Shown here: positions 27,029 through 35,064 of the stretch, piece after piece
Layout: every line of letters begins with the position of its first letter
Numbering within the stretch: the stretch's first letter is position 1
NCBI RefSeq assembly: GCF_014648355.1
Contig: NZ_BMQY01000002.1
Span: 845,632-909,631 of the forward strand
Reading direction: 5' to 3'
From: Couchioplanes azureus
Lineage (GTDB): Bacteria; Actinomycetota; Actinomycetes; Mycobacteriales; Micromonosporaceae
Length of the DNA: 64,000 bases
Position numbers and translations under genes: made by a program
Notes under the pieces: generated by a model
The model's database searches: none
The model's input: the letters and a program-made list of their open reading frames with translations, nothing else
What the model was told of the DNA's origin: nothing

Positions 27029-27241
27029 TCAGCGGTCGAACTCCCCGGCCTTCGCGCCCGCGACCATGGCCTCCCACGCGCCGAGCGGTGGAGCATGTCG
27101 ACTCACCGAGATGGACTTCGTGCGGCCGCCGTCGTGTGGGACGCCCTCGAAGAGGCGGTGCACGACCTTCCTCCCACGCCGGCCACCGAGCTGTTCCAGC
27201 GATTCCTGAGCTGGATCCTCGGACGCGACGAAGGCCCGCAC
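27029..27241 (-). CDS. Possible DUF397-like small protein or remnant
   Basis: 70 residues from a GTG with a weak ribosome site. The C-terminal part (LGAWEAMVAGAKAGEFDR) matches the end of DUF397 proteins, small actinomycete proteins often paired with helix-turn-helix regulators. The expected N-terminal Trp/Cys-containing core cannot be recognised, and no XRE partner is adjacent. It may be a decayed copy; the opposite strand offers no better gene. Confidence 0.4.
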   Translation of the reverse strand: MRAFVASEDPAQESLEQLGGRRGRKVVHRLFEGVPHDGGRTKSISVSRHAPPLGAWEAMVAGAKAGEFDR

Positions 27242-27280
27242 CTCGCGTGAGGTACGGGCCTGTCGGCGAAGCGATACGAG

Positions 27281-27703
27281 TCAGTGCTCGGCGGGGTGCC
27301 GGGTGCCGGAGTAGTACTCGAAGAGCAGGCCGCACGCGGCGAAGATCACCATGACCAGGCCCAGCAGGAGCAGCCACCACATCCAGAACACCAGGCCCAT
27401 GGCGGCGACCGACGCGGCCAGCGCGAGGCCGAACGGCCAGTAGCTGCCCGGGCTGAAGAAGCCGATCTCACCGGCGCCCTCGGCGATCTCGCCGTCCTCA
27501 CGGTCCTCCGGGCGCAGGTCGATGCGCCGCGCGACGAACCAGAAGAAGCCGCCGCACATCGCGCAGAGCAGGCCCGAGAGGATCAGCGCCACGGTGCCGA
27601 CCCATTCGGTCTGGCCGACGCCGTTGGTGTAGAGGCCGTACACGGCCGCGGCGCCGAAGAGGAAGACGGAGACGCCCGCGAAGATCTTGTATTCGGTCTT
27701 CAA
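27281..27703 (-). CDS. ctaF: Actinobacterial cytochrome c oxidase subunit IV CtaF
   Basis: 140 residues, four hydrophobic helices (KIFAGVSVFLFGAAAVYGLY; VALILSGLLCAMCGGFFWFV; LALAASVAAMGLVFWMWWLL; GLVMVIFAACGLLF) with an acidic cytoplasmic loop. The GFFSPGSYWP motif is characteristic of CtaF. It is the small actinobacterial aa3 oxidase subunit and follows ctaC by 9 bp. Confidence 0.94.
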   Translation of the reverse strand: MKTEYKIFAGVSVFLFGAAAVYGLYTNGVGQTEWVGTVALILSGLLCAMCGGFFWFVARRIDLRPEDREDGEIAEGAGEIGFFSPGSYWPFGLALAASVAAMGLVFWMWWLLLLGLVMVIFAACGLLFEYYSGTRHPAEH

Positions 27704-27712
27704 CTCGTTCCC

Positions 27713-28639
27713 CTACTTCCCTGCGGCCATGGGCTGGTTCCACGACTGACCCTGGCGACGGGTGTCGAACGGCTTCGTCGTGGTGGCGAAGCGCTCGTCC
27801 CCGGTGAAGCCGATGGCTCCCATCGCGTCCTGGGTGCTCGCACCCTTCTTCTTCGCCTCGAGGAACTGGTTGAAGCGCTCGGGCGAGACGACGACCAGCT
27901 CGAACTGCATGAAGGCGTGGTACGTGCCGCAGAGCTCGGCGCACCGGCCGACGTAGCGGCCCTCCCGGTCGAGGGTGACCTCGAAGACGTTGCGCACGTT
28001 GCCCGGGAAGACGTCGCGCTTGAACAGCATCTCCGGCACCCAGAACGAGTGGATGACGTCGCGGCTCGTCTCCTCGAACCGGATCTTCTTCCCGGTCGGC
28101 AGCACCAGCAGCGGGATCACGTCGGAGGAGCCGAGGTTCGACGCCACGGTGTTGGCGTCCTCGCCGGGCGCGTCGCGGTAGTTGAACTGCCAGTTCCACT
28201 TGAACGCGACGACCTCGACGGTGTGGTCGGGCTTGGCCGACAGCTTGTCCACATCGGTCTGCACGATCGCCGTGTAGTAGAAGAGCACCGCGACGATCAG
28301 CACCGGGGTGACCGTGTAGAGCACCTCCATCGGCATGTTGAACCGCGTCTGCACCGGCAGGGTGTCGCCCCGCTTGCGGTACCGGATCACGCACCAGAAG
28401 ATCAGGCCCCACACGAAGAAGCCGACGACCAGCGCGGCGATCGTCGAGGCGATCCACAGGTCGTACATCTTGTGGGCCTGCTCGGTGATGCCGTGCCGCG
28501 GCCAGCCGAAGCCGCCGAGCCGGTCACCGATGTCATTCGCGGAACAGCCGGACAGCAGGGCCAGCAACACGGCACCACTGACACCGAGCCCGGCGAGCCG
28601 TACGACGCGCGGCCGTGCGACCGAACTCCTTGAGACCAC
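27713..28639 (-). CDS. ctaC: Cytochrome c oxidase subunit II CtaC
   Basis: 308 residues from GTG 28639 (GGAGG 9 bp upstream); a lipoprotein signal ends in LLALLSGC. Two membrane helices precede the cupredoxin domain, whose CuA ligands appear as CAELCGTYHAFMQF with an upstream His in VIHSFWVPEM. It receives electrons from QcrC. Subunit I (ctaD), often between or beside these genes, is absent from this window. Confidence 0.95.
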   Translation of the reverse strand: MVSRSSVARPRVVRLAGLGVSGAVLLALLSGCSANDIGDRLGGFGWPRHGITEQAHKMYDLWIASTIAALVVGFFVWGLIFWCVIRYRKRGDTLPVQTRFNMPMEVLYTVTPVLIVAVLFYYTAIVQTDVDKLSAKPDHTVEVVAFKWNWQFNYRDAPGEDANTVASNLGSSDVIPLLVLPTGKKIRFEETSRDVIHSFWVPEMLFKRDVFPGNVRNVFEVTLDREGRYVGRCAELCGTYHAFMQFELVVVSPERFNQFLEAKKKGASTQDAMGAIGFTGDERFATTTKPFDTRRQGQSWNQPMAAGK

Positions 28640-28811
28640 CTGCTCCTGCCTCCCTAGAGCACCGCCCGGTGCGACGAATCCGGACACCGGCGGCAAGGTG
28701 TCACCGACGGTCGCACACTACTCGACCAGGCCCCGCCGCCTGGCTACCGGGGGTCGGATCTTCGACCGGGCGGGCAATACCCCTGATCCTGTGGACGATA
28801 CCGTTCCCAGA

Positions 28812-29960
28812 GTGGAATACACGGCGGAACAAGCCGGTGGCCCCGCGTACCTGGACGCGGCCAGCGCGGCCCCGATGCATCCCGTGGCCCGGCAGGCCCT
28901 GCTCGCCTCCCTGGAGGACGGCTGGGCGGACCCGGACCGGCTCTACGCCGCGGGCCGCCGGGCGCAACAGCTGAGGGACGCGGCGACGGCCACCGCGGCC
29001 GAGTGTCTGGGCGTACGCCCGGACGAGCTGACCTTCCTGTCCTCGGGCACCGCCGCGGTGCACGCCGCCGTCCTCGGTGGCCTCGCCGGACGCGCCCGAG
29101 CTGGGCAGACGCTGGTTCACTCGGCCATCGAGCATTCCTCGGTGCTGCACGCGGCGGCCCGGCACGGCACGTCGGCCGAGGTCGGGGTGGCCCGCTCCGG
29201 GCGCCTCGACCTGGCCGCCTGGCACGACGCCGTGGGCCGTCCCGGCGTGGCCCTGGCGAGCCTGATCAGCGCCAGCCACGAGGCCGGCACGCTGCAGCCC
29301 GTCGCGGCGGCGGCGGAGGCCTGCGCGGAGGCCGGGGTGCCGCTGCACGTGGACGCCGCCCAGTCGATCGGGCGCGTGCCGGTGCCGCCGGGCTGGTCCC
29401 TGCTCACCGCGAGCGCCCGCAAGTGGGGCGGGCCTGGCGGGGTGGGCGTGCTCGTGGTCCGCAAGGGCACCCGCTGGCTGTCGCCGTACCCCGGTGACGA
29501 TCTTCACAGACCGCACCCGCCCGGCGCGCTGGACCTTCCCGCGGTGGTCGCGGCCGCGGCGAGCCTGCGGGCCGTGCTCGGCGAGGCACAGACCGAAGCG
29601 GTACGCCTCGGCGCCCTGGTCGACCGCATCCGCGCGACGGTCGCGGCGACCGTGCCGGACGTCGAGATCGTGGGCGACCCGGTGGAGCGGCTGCCCCACC
29701 TCGTCACCTTCTCCTGCCTGTACGTCGACGGCGAGACCCTGCTGCACGCGCTGGACCGGCGCGGCTTCGCGGTCTCGTCGGGCTCGTCGTGCACCGCGTC
29801 CACGCTGCGGCCCAGCCACGTGCTGGAGGCGATGGGGGTGCTCAGCCACGGCAACGTGCGCGTGTCGCTGCACCGCGGCACGACCGAGGCGGACGTGGAC
29901 CGGTTCCTGGCCGTGCTGCCCGGCGTGGTGGCCGAGATCCGGCAGGAGGCGGGGATGTGA
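28812..29960 (+). CDS. Class V aminotransferase, cysteine desulfurase type
   Basis: 382 residues from GTG 28812. The NifS/IscS fold is shown by YLDAASAAPMHP at the N-terminus, EHSSVLHAA, HVDAAQSIGRVP (PLP-ring stacking Asp), the Schiff-base Lys in SARKWGGPGGVGVLVV and the persulfide Cys in SSGSSCTASTLRPSHVLEAM. The His that usually precedes the Lys is Arg here. It should mobilise sulfur from cysteine as a persulfide. The stop overlaps the GTG of a TusA-like gene (GTGA), so the carrier downstream is the likely acceptor. Confidence 0.9.
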   Translation: MEYTAEQAGGPAYLDAASAAPMHPVARQALLASLEDGWADPDRLYAAGRRAQQLRDAATATAAECLGVRPDELTFLSSGTAAVHAAVLGGLAGRARAGQTLVHSAIEHSSVLHAAARHGTSAEVGVARSGRLDLAAWHDAVGRPGVALASLISASHEAGTLQPVAAAAEACAEAGVPLHVDAAQSIGRVPVPPGWSLLTASARKWGGPGGVGVLVVRKGTRWLSPYPGDDLHRPHPPGALDLPAVVAAAASLRAVLGEAQTEAVRLGALVDRIRATVAATVPDVEIVGDPVERLPHLVTFSCLYVDGETLLHALDRRGFAVSSGSSCTASTLRPSHVLEAMGVLSHGNVRVSLHRGTTEADVDRFLAVLPGVVAEIRQEAGM

Positions 29961-30169
29961 TCGAGGTGGACTCCCGCGGCCGGCGCTGCCCGCTGCCGAT
30001 CATCGACCTGGCGAAGCGGATGCCGTCGGTGCCGGTCGGCGACGTGGTCCGGGTCCTCGCCGACGACCCGGCCGCGGCCAACGACATCCCGGCGTGGTGC
30101 CGGATGAAGGGTCAGCAATACCTGGGCAGCCCCGCGCCGGACGCCTACGACGTCCGGCGGGTCAGCTGA
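29957..30169 (+). CDS. TusA/SirA-type sulfur carrier
   Basis: 70 residues, MIEVDSRGRRCPLPIIDLAK; the CPxP motif with its single reactive Cys defines the TusA family. A compact alpha/beta fold follows (VPVGDVVRVLADDPAAANDI, then a second Cys in PAWCRMKGQ). It is coupled to the desulfurase upstream by a four-base overlap and should accept persulfide sulfur from it. The final acceptor (tRNA thiolation, Moco, Fe-S or other) is not shown by the context. Confidence 0.88.
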   Translation: MIEVDSRGRRCPLPIIDLAKRMPSVPVGDVVRVLADDPAAANDIPAWCRMKGQQYLGSPAPDAYDVRRVS

Positions 30170-30662
30170 GGTAGTCGGCGACCGCCCCGACCGCGTCCAC
30201 GGCCAGGGACGTGTCGACCACCAGGCGGGGGCCGAGGTACGGCTCGTACTCGCTCTGCCGTTCGAGGACCCGCACCCAGTCGGGGACGCCGTCGTGGGTG
30301 CGCTGGGCGTAGCGGGCCTCGACCCGGCGCCGGTGCTCGGCGTCGTCGCCGCACACCACCTCGACGACGCGCAGCGGCACGCCACGGCGCTCGGCCAGCT
30401 CGGTCCAGAGCTGCCGGGCCGCCTTCACCGGGCTCACCGCGTCGATGATCACACTGTGGCCCATGGTGAGCTGCGTCTCGGCGAGCGCCGCCACCACCCC
30501 GTACGCGGCATGGCCGGGGCGGGGCTCGGTGACGTCGTAGGCCTGCAGGGTCTCGTCGACGGTGTCGACGGCGAGCACGGCGGCCGGCAGCACCGCGCCG
30601 ACCTGCTGGGCGAGCGTGCTCTTTCCCACGCCCGGCAGGCCGGCGAAGACGGCGAGGACCAT
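30162..30662 (-). CDS. P-loop kinase-like protein
   Basis: 166 residues, start MVLAVFAGLPGVGKST. Walker A GLPGVGKST is intact; a basic lid-type segment (AEHRRRVEARYAQRTHDGVP) resembles small AAA_33/zeta-like kinases that phosphorylate metabolites or tRNA-related substrates. Target unknown. It overlaps the convergent TusA-like gene by 8 bp and lies 5 bp downstream of the PfkB-family gene on the same strand, so the two kinases are probably cotranscribed. Confidence 0.8.
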   Translation of the reverse strand: MVLAVFAGLPGVGKSTLAQQVGAVLPAAVLAVDTVDETLQAYDVTEPRPGHAAYGVVAALAETQLTMGHSVIIDAVSPVKAARQLWTELAERRGVPLRVVEVVCGDDAEHRRRVEARYAQRTHDGVPDWVRVLERQSEYEPYLGPRLVVDTSLAVDAVGAVADYLS

Positions 30663-30667
30663 GGCCT

Positions 30668-31645
30668 TTACGCGGGGAGGTGCGGGTGGATCTCGGCGGC
30701 CGCCGCGTCACCGTACGAGTCGGCGAAGCGCTTGAGGAAGTCGTCGCTGCGGACGTCGTACTCCTGCGGGCCGACGGTCTCCAGGACCAGGGCGGCGACC
30801 AGCGAGCCCACCTGCGCGGCCCGTTCGAGGCCGAGGCCCCAGCTGATCGCGGCGAAGAAGCCCGCCCGGAAGCCGTCGCCGACGCCGGTCGGGTCGTCGG
30901 GCACCACGTCGCGGGCGACCGGCACGTGGATGGTCTCGATGCCGCGCCCGCTGATCTCCACGCCGTCCTTGCCCAGCGTGGTGACCCGGATCTTGACGTG
31001 CTCGAGGACCTGGTCGGCGCTCAGCCCGGCCTTGGTCTCCAGCAGCGAGCGCTCGTACTCGTTGGTCATGAGGTATTCCGCGCCGGAGATCAGCGTCATC
31101 ACGTCGCTGCCGTCCATGCGGGCGAGCTGCTGCGACGGGTCGGCGGCGAACGCGTAGCCGCGGGCCCGGCACTCCTGGGAGTGACGGATCATGGCGGCCG
31201 GGTCGTTGGCGCCGACCAGGACCAGGTCGAGACCGCCGGCGCGGGTGGCGACCGGCTCCAGCTCGATGTTGCGGGCCTCGGACATCGCCCCGGCGTAGAA
31301 CGAGGCGATCTGGTTGAGGTCGTCGTCGGTGGTGCACACGAAGCGGGCCGTGTGCGCGACCTCGCTGACGTACACCGAGTCGCAGTCCACCCCGTGGCGT
31401 TCGAGCCAGGAGCGGTAGTCGGCGAAGTCGGCGCCCACCGCACCGACCAGCACCGGCCGCAGGCCGAGCTTGCCCATGCCGTACGCGATGTTCGACGCCA
31501 CGCCGCCCCGGCGGACCACGAGGTCGTCGACGAGGAACGAGAGCGAGACCTTGTGGAGCTGGTCGGCGATGAGCTGCTCGGCAAACTTGCCGGGGAAGTG
31601 CATCAGGTGGTCGGTGGCGATCGAGCCGGTGACGGCGATCTTCAT
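30668..31645 (-). CDS. PfkB-family carbohydrate/adenosine kinase
   Basis: 325 residues from ATG 31645 (MKIAVTGSIATDHL). The PfkB signatures are present: VVRRGGVASNIAYGMGKLG and the anion-hole/catalytic DDPTGVGDGFRAGFF with the base Asp. The sequence and the neighbourhood resemble mycobacterial adenosine kinase (Rv2202c), so adenosine is a plausible substrate, but a sugar kinase cannot be ruled out. It is followed by the small P-loop kinase gene. Confidence 0.87.
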   Translation of the reverse strand: MKIAVTGSIATDHLMHFPGKFAEQLIADQLHKVSLSFLVDDLVVRRGGVASNIAYGMGKLGLRPVLVGAVGADFADYRSWLERHGVDCDSVYVSEVAHTARFVCTTDDDLNQIASFYAGAMSEARNIELEPVATRAGGLDLVLVGANDPAAMIRHSQECRARGYAFAADPSQQLARMDGSDVMTLISGAEYLMTNEYERSLLETKAGLSADQVLEHVKIRVTTLGKDGVEISGRGIETIHVPVARDVVPDDPTGVGDGFRAGFFAAISWGLGLERAAQVGSLVAALVLETVGPQEYDVRSDDFLKRFADSYGDAAAAEIHPHLPA

Positions 31646-31723
31646 GTCGGCCCTCGGGGGTCGGGTGCGATTACCCCCGGAGCCTACCGGCCGTTCGCAC
31701 CCCGGACATCTTCGCGTCACGGG

Positions 31724-31761
31724 CGAGGGCCGCCCGCCCCCGCAGGGGTGGACGGCCCTCG
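31724..31761. terminator. Hairpin downstream of the A-type Fe-S carrier gene
   Basis: CGAGGGCCG (31724-31732) pairs with CGGCCCTCG (31753-31761); a second stem (CCCC-GCA-GGGG) forms inside the loop. It lies 20 bp after the stop of the minus-strand gene. Confidence 0.65.
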
Positions 31762-31780
31762 AAGTCCCCGCGGGCGCGGC

Positions 31781-32155
31781 TCAGTGGAAGGAGTCGCCGC
31801 AGGCGCAGGAATTCTGCGCGTTCGGGTTGTCGATGGTGAAGCCCTGGGCGTCGATGCGGTCGGCGAAGTCGATCGTGGCACCGGCGAGGTACGGCGAGCT
31901 CATCCGGTCGACGACCACCTCGACACCGTCGAAATCGGTGACCACGTCGCCGTCGAGCGAGCGCTCGTCGAAGAAGAGCTGATAGCGCAGGCCGGAGCAG
32001 CCGCCGGGCTGCACCGCGATGCGCAGGCGCAGGTCGTCGCGGCCCTCCTGCTCGATCAGGGCCTTGACCTTGGTCGCCGCGACATCGGTCAAAATGACGC
32101 CGGTCGGCGCGGCCGTGGTGGCCTCGGTCGACTCGGTGTGCGATTCAGTGGTCAC
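31781..32155 (-). CDS. A-type iron-sulfur carrier/insertion protein (HesB/ErpA family)
   Basis: 124 residues from a GTG. After a Thr/Glu-rich, probably disordered leader (~20 residues) comes the complete A-type domain: ILTDVAATKVKALI, QPGGCSGLRYQLFFDE and C-terminal NSCACGDSF, giving the three cluster-binding cysteines in C-x(n)-CxC form. It delivers [2Fe-2S]/[4Fe-4S] clusters to target enzymes; the nearby NadA and QcrA are possible clients (inference). In mycobacteria the homologue lies in the same neighbourhood. Confidence 0.94.
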   Translation of the reverse strand: MTTESHTESTEATTAAPTGVILTDVAATKVKALIEQEGRDDLRLRIAVQPGGCSGLRYQLFFDERSLDGDVVTDFDGVEVVVDRMSSPYLAGATIDFADRIDAQGFTIDNPNAQNSCACGDSFH

Positions 32156-32273
32156 GTGCGGTTCTCCCTGCCGGTCCGGTGATGTGCCGTACCGGCTAAC
32201 GCTAGCTCCGCCGGGCCTTATTCCCAATTCGGTGCGGCGAGATGTCGGACACCCACGGTCACCGGCGCCGCGG

Positions 32274-33386
32274 TCACCGGCTCCATTGCCCGGCGAGCCT
32301 CGCCCCGATCTCCCTCAGGCCGCGGGCCGGCTCGGCCAGCGCCCGCTCCTCGGAGCCGAAGTGCTCCAGCAGCGCGAACGTCTCGGTGACGCCGGCGTTG
32401 GCGGCCTCCCGGTAGCCCGTCTCGTTGCGGCCGGCGACCACCACGCACGGCAGGCCGCGGTCCCGGGCGGCGTTCGCGACGCCGGCGGCCACCTTGCCGC
32501 GCAGCGACTGGTGGTCGAAGGACCCCTCCCCCGTGATCACCAGGTCCGCCCGGTCGAGCTGCTCCTCCAGCCCGATGATCCGGGTGACGAGGTCGATACC
32601 GGACACCATCCGGGCGCCGAGGGCCAGCAGCGCGGCGCCGACCCCGCCCGCCGCCCCGGCACCCGGCATCGCCGCCAGGCCGTCGATCTCGAAGGCCCTT
32701 TCCAGGACGCCGGCGAAGTGCTCCAGCGCGGCGTCGAGGCGCAGCACGTCCTCCCTCGTGGCGCCCTTCTGGGGGCCGTAGACGTTGCTGGCGCCGTGCA
32801 GGCCGAGCAGCGGGTTGTCGACGTCGGTGGCCGCCACCAGGCGGACCTGGCGCAGGCGGGGCGGGCCCTCCAGGCGGTCGGCCGCGCCGAGGACGGCACC
32901 GCCGTACGGCAGCGCGTACCCGCCGGCGTCGACCGGCCCGGCGCCCAGCGCGGCCAGCATCCCGGCGCCGGCGTCGTTGACCGCGGAGCCGCCCAGGCCG
33001 ACGACCACCTCGACCGCGCCCGCCTCGACCGCGGCGGTCAGCAGCAGGCCCAGCCCGTACGACGTGGCGGCGCCGGGGTCGAGCTCCTTGCGGGTGAGCA
33101 GGTGCAAGCCGCACGCCTGGGCGCTCTCCACGTACGCGGTGGCGCCCACGAGCAGGACCTCGCCGCGCACCGGGCGCCCCAGCGGGTCGACGGTGGCCAC
33201 CGGGACGCGCCGGCCGTCCAGGGCGCCGCCGACCACCTCCGTGAAGCCGGGACCGCCGTCGGAGAGGGGCCGCAGCACGCACTCGTCGCCCGGGGCCGTC
33301 TCGCGCCAGCCCTCGGCGACCGCGGCGGCCACCTCGGCGGCGCTGAGCGTTCCGGCGAACTTGTCGGGGCAGATGAGGACGCGCAC
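32274..33386 (-). CDS. Glycerate kinase (GarK family)
   Basis: 370 residues from GTG 33386 (MRVLICPDKFAGTLSAAEVA). Family motifs: CPDKFAGTLSA, PLSDGGPGFTEV, and VVGLGGSAVNDAGAGMLAALG, plus VITGEGSFDHQSLRGKV. It phosphorylates D-glycerate at the 2-position (or 3-position in some members) using ATP, linking glyoxylate/serine catabolism to glycolysis. Shares the neighbourhood with an A-type Fe-S carrier as in mycobacteria. It is divergent from a 49-residue gene 49 bp away. Confidence 0.93.
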   Translation of the reverse strand: MRVLICPDKFAGTLSAAEVAAAVAEGWRETAPGDECVLRPLSDGGPGFTEVVGGALDGRRVPVATVDPLGRPVRGEVLLVGATAYVESAQACGLHLLTRKELDPGAATSYGLGLLLTAAVEAGAVEVVVGLGGSAVNDAGAGMLAALGAGPVDAGGYALPYGGAVLGAADRLEGPPRLRQVRLVAATDVDNPLLGLHGASNVYGPQKGATREDVLRLDAALEHFAGVLERAFEIDGLAAMPGAGAAGGVGAALLALGARMVSGIDLVTRIIGLEEQLDRADLVITGEGSFDHQSLRGKVAAGVANAARDRGLPCVVVAGRNETGYREAANAGVTETFALLEHFGSEERALAEPARGLREIGARLAGQWSR

Positions 33387-33435
33387 GAGGTGAAAGTACA
33401 GGTTTCGCCCAGGCAGGCCGGGCAACCTTGTCTCC

Positions 33436-33585
33436 ATGCCGACCCTCATGCAGCGCGTGCAGAAGTTCCTCCGCAGCCCCCAGGGGCAGCGCCTCATCCA
33501 GGAGGGCCAGCGCCAGCTCGCCAAGCCCGAGAACCGGGCCAGGCTGCGGCAGCTGGTCACCCGGCTGCAGAACCGCCGCCGCTAG
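33436..33585 (+). CDS. 49-residue basic helical protein
   Basis: The frame from ATG 33436 reads MPTLMQRVQKFLRSPQGQRL and continues as an Arg/Gln-rich amphipathic helix to LVTRLQNRRR. Composition and heptad-like spacing indicate a small helical, perhaps membrane- or nucleic-acid-associated protein. No family name can be given. It sits between glycerate kinase and nadA, 59 bp from the nadA start, and similar peptides in related actinomycetes are recalled but unchecked. Confidence 0.6.
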   Translation: MPTLMQRVQKFLRSPQGQRLIQEGQRQLAKPENRARLRQLVTRLQNRRR

Positions 33586-33644
33586 TGGTCCACAACACCG
33601 CCTCGGGCCCCTGACAGGCGGCGGGGTTGTGGAACCATGGTCTT

Positions 33645-34850
33645 GTGACGTCGACCTGGACCGAACCCTCGAACACCCCGCTCGCGCTGCTGCTGCTCGG
33701 CAAGGGCACCGACCCGGCCAGTGAGCGCGGCGTCGACTGCCCCGGGGACCTCCCCGCGCCGAGCGACCCCGACCTGGTCGCCCGGGCCGCCGCCGCCAAG
33801 GCCGCGCTCGGCGACCGCGTCTTCGTGCTGGGCCACCACTACCAGCGCGACGAGGTCATCCAGTTCGCCGATGTCACCGGCGACTCCTTCAAGCTGGCCC
33901 GCGAGGCGGCCGCCCGGCCCAGCGCCGAGTTCATCGTCTTCTGCGGCGTGCACTTCATGGCCGAGAGCGCCGACATCCTCACCACCGACGCGCAGCGGGT
34001 CGTCCTGCCCGACCTGGCGGCCGGCTGCTCGATGGCCGACATGGCCGTGCTGGGCCAGGTCGAGACGGCCTGGGACCACTTCACCGAGCTCGGCATCGCG
34101 GACGAGCCTGCCCGCGGCGGAAAACAAAAAGGGAAAAACGGGATAGTCCCGGTCACCTACATGAACAGCTCGGCGGACATCAAGGGCTTCGTCGGCCGCA
34201 ACGGCGGCGTGGTGTGCACGTCCTCCAACGCCAAGCGCGCCCTGACCTGGGCCTTCGAGCAGGGTCAGAAGGTGTTCTTCCTGCCCGACCAGCACCTGGG
34301 CCGCAACACCGCGGTGCTGGAGATGGGCTTCTCCCTCGACGACTGCGTGCTCTACGACCCGCACAAGCCGCACGGCGGGCTCACGCCGGAGCAGCTGCGC
34401 GACGCCAAGATGATCCTGTGGCGCGGGCACTGCTCGGTGCACGGCCGCTTCACGATCGACAGCGTCCGCGAGGTCCGCGAGCGGGTGCCCGGCGTCACCG
34501 TCCTGGTCCACCCGGAGTGCCGCCACGACGTCGTGCGCGCGGCCGACATGGTCGGCTCGACCGAATACATCATCAAGGCGCTGGAGGCCGCGCCCGCCGG
34601 CTCGGCCTGGGCGGTCGGCACGGAGCTCAACCTGGTCCGCCGGCTGGCCCTGGCCCACCCGGACAAGCAGATCATGTTCCTCGACAAGACGGTCTGCTAC
34701 TGCTCCACCATGAACCGCATCGACCTGCCGCACCTGGTGTGGGCGCTGGAGGAGCTCGTGGCGGGCCGCGTGCCCAACCAGATCACGGTCGACGAGGACA
34801 CCGCGAAGTTCGCCCGGATCGCCCTCGATCAGATGCTGGCGCTCCCTTAG
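33645..34850 (+). CDS. nadA: Quinolinate synthase A
   Basis: 401 residues from GTG 33645. The triplicated NadA fold is visible: VFVLGHHYQRDEVIQFAD, FCGVHFMAESADIL, VTYMNSSADIKGF, CTSSNA, HPECRHDVV and CYCSTMNRIDLPHL; the three [4Fe-4S]-ligand cysteines are in FCGVH, VCTSSN and the CYC region. It condenses iminoaspartate with dihydroxyacetone phosphate in NAD synthesis. nadB and nadC are not adjacent. A Lys/Gly/Gln loop (GGKQKGKNG) is coded by an unusual A-rich tract at 34121-34138. Confidence 0.96.
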   Translation: MTSTWTEPSNTPLALLLLGKGTDPASERGVDCPGDLPAPSDPDLVARAAAAKAALGDRVFVLGHHYQRDEVIQFADVTGDSFKLAREAAARPSAEFIVFCGVHFMAESADILTTDAQRVVLPDLAAGCSMADMAVLGQVETAWDHFTELGIADEPARGGKQKGKNGIVPVTYMNSSADIKGFVGRNGGVVCTSSNAKRALTWAFEQGQKVFFLPDQHLGRNTAVLEMGFSLDDCVLYDPHKPHGGLTPEQLRDAKMILWRGHCSVHGRFTIDSVREVRERVPGVTVLVHPECRHDVVRAADMVGSTEYIIKALEAAPAGSAWAVGTELNLVRRLALAHPDKQIMFLDKTVCYCSTMNRIDLPHLVWALEELVAGRVPNQITVDEDTAKFARIALDQMLALP

Positions 34851-34868
34851 TCCGTCACACTCAGTAAC

Positions 34869-34904
34869 CAACGGCGAGCCCTGTGCTCGCCGTTGTCTTT
34901 TTGT
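34869..34904 (+). terminator. Rho-independent terminator after nadA
   Basis: CAACGGCGAG (34869-34878) pairs with CTCGCCGTTG (34886-34895) around a 7-base loop, followed by TCTTTTTGTT. It is the most classical terminator in the window, with a real T-tract. Confidence 0.92.
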
Positions 34905-35064
34905 TGCCTTAATCATCCGGTATTCGTGCCACCTTGAGCGGTGTGATGATTTCTGCAACGGTCACGCAGCGCTATGCTGCCCGGGCGGCTGCGCCGGGAT
35001 CCACGACCAGGCGCAGCACCAAGTCCCGCTCCGGACGCCCCCGCGTCCGACACTGGAGGTTGCG

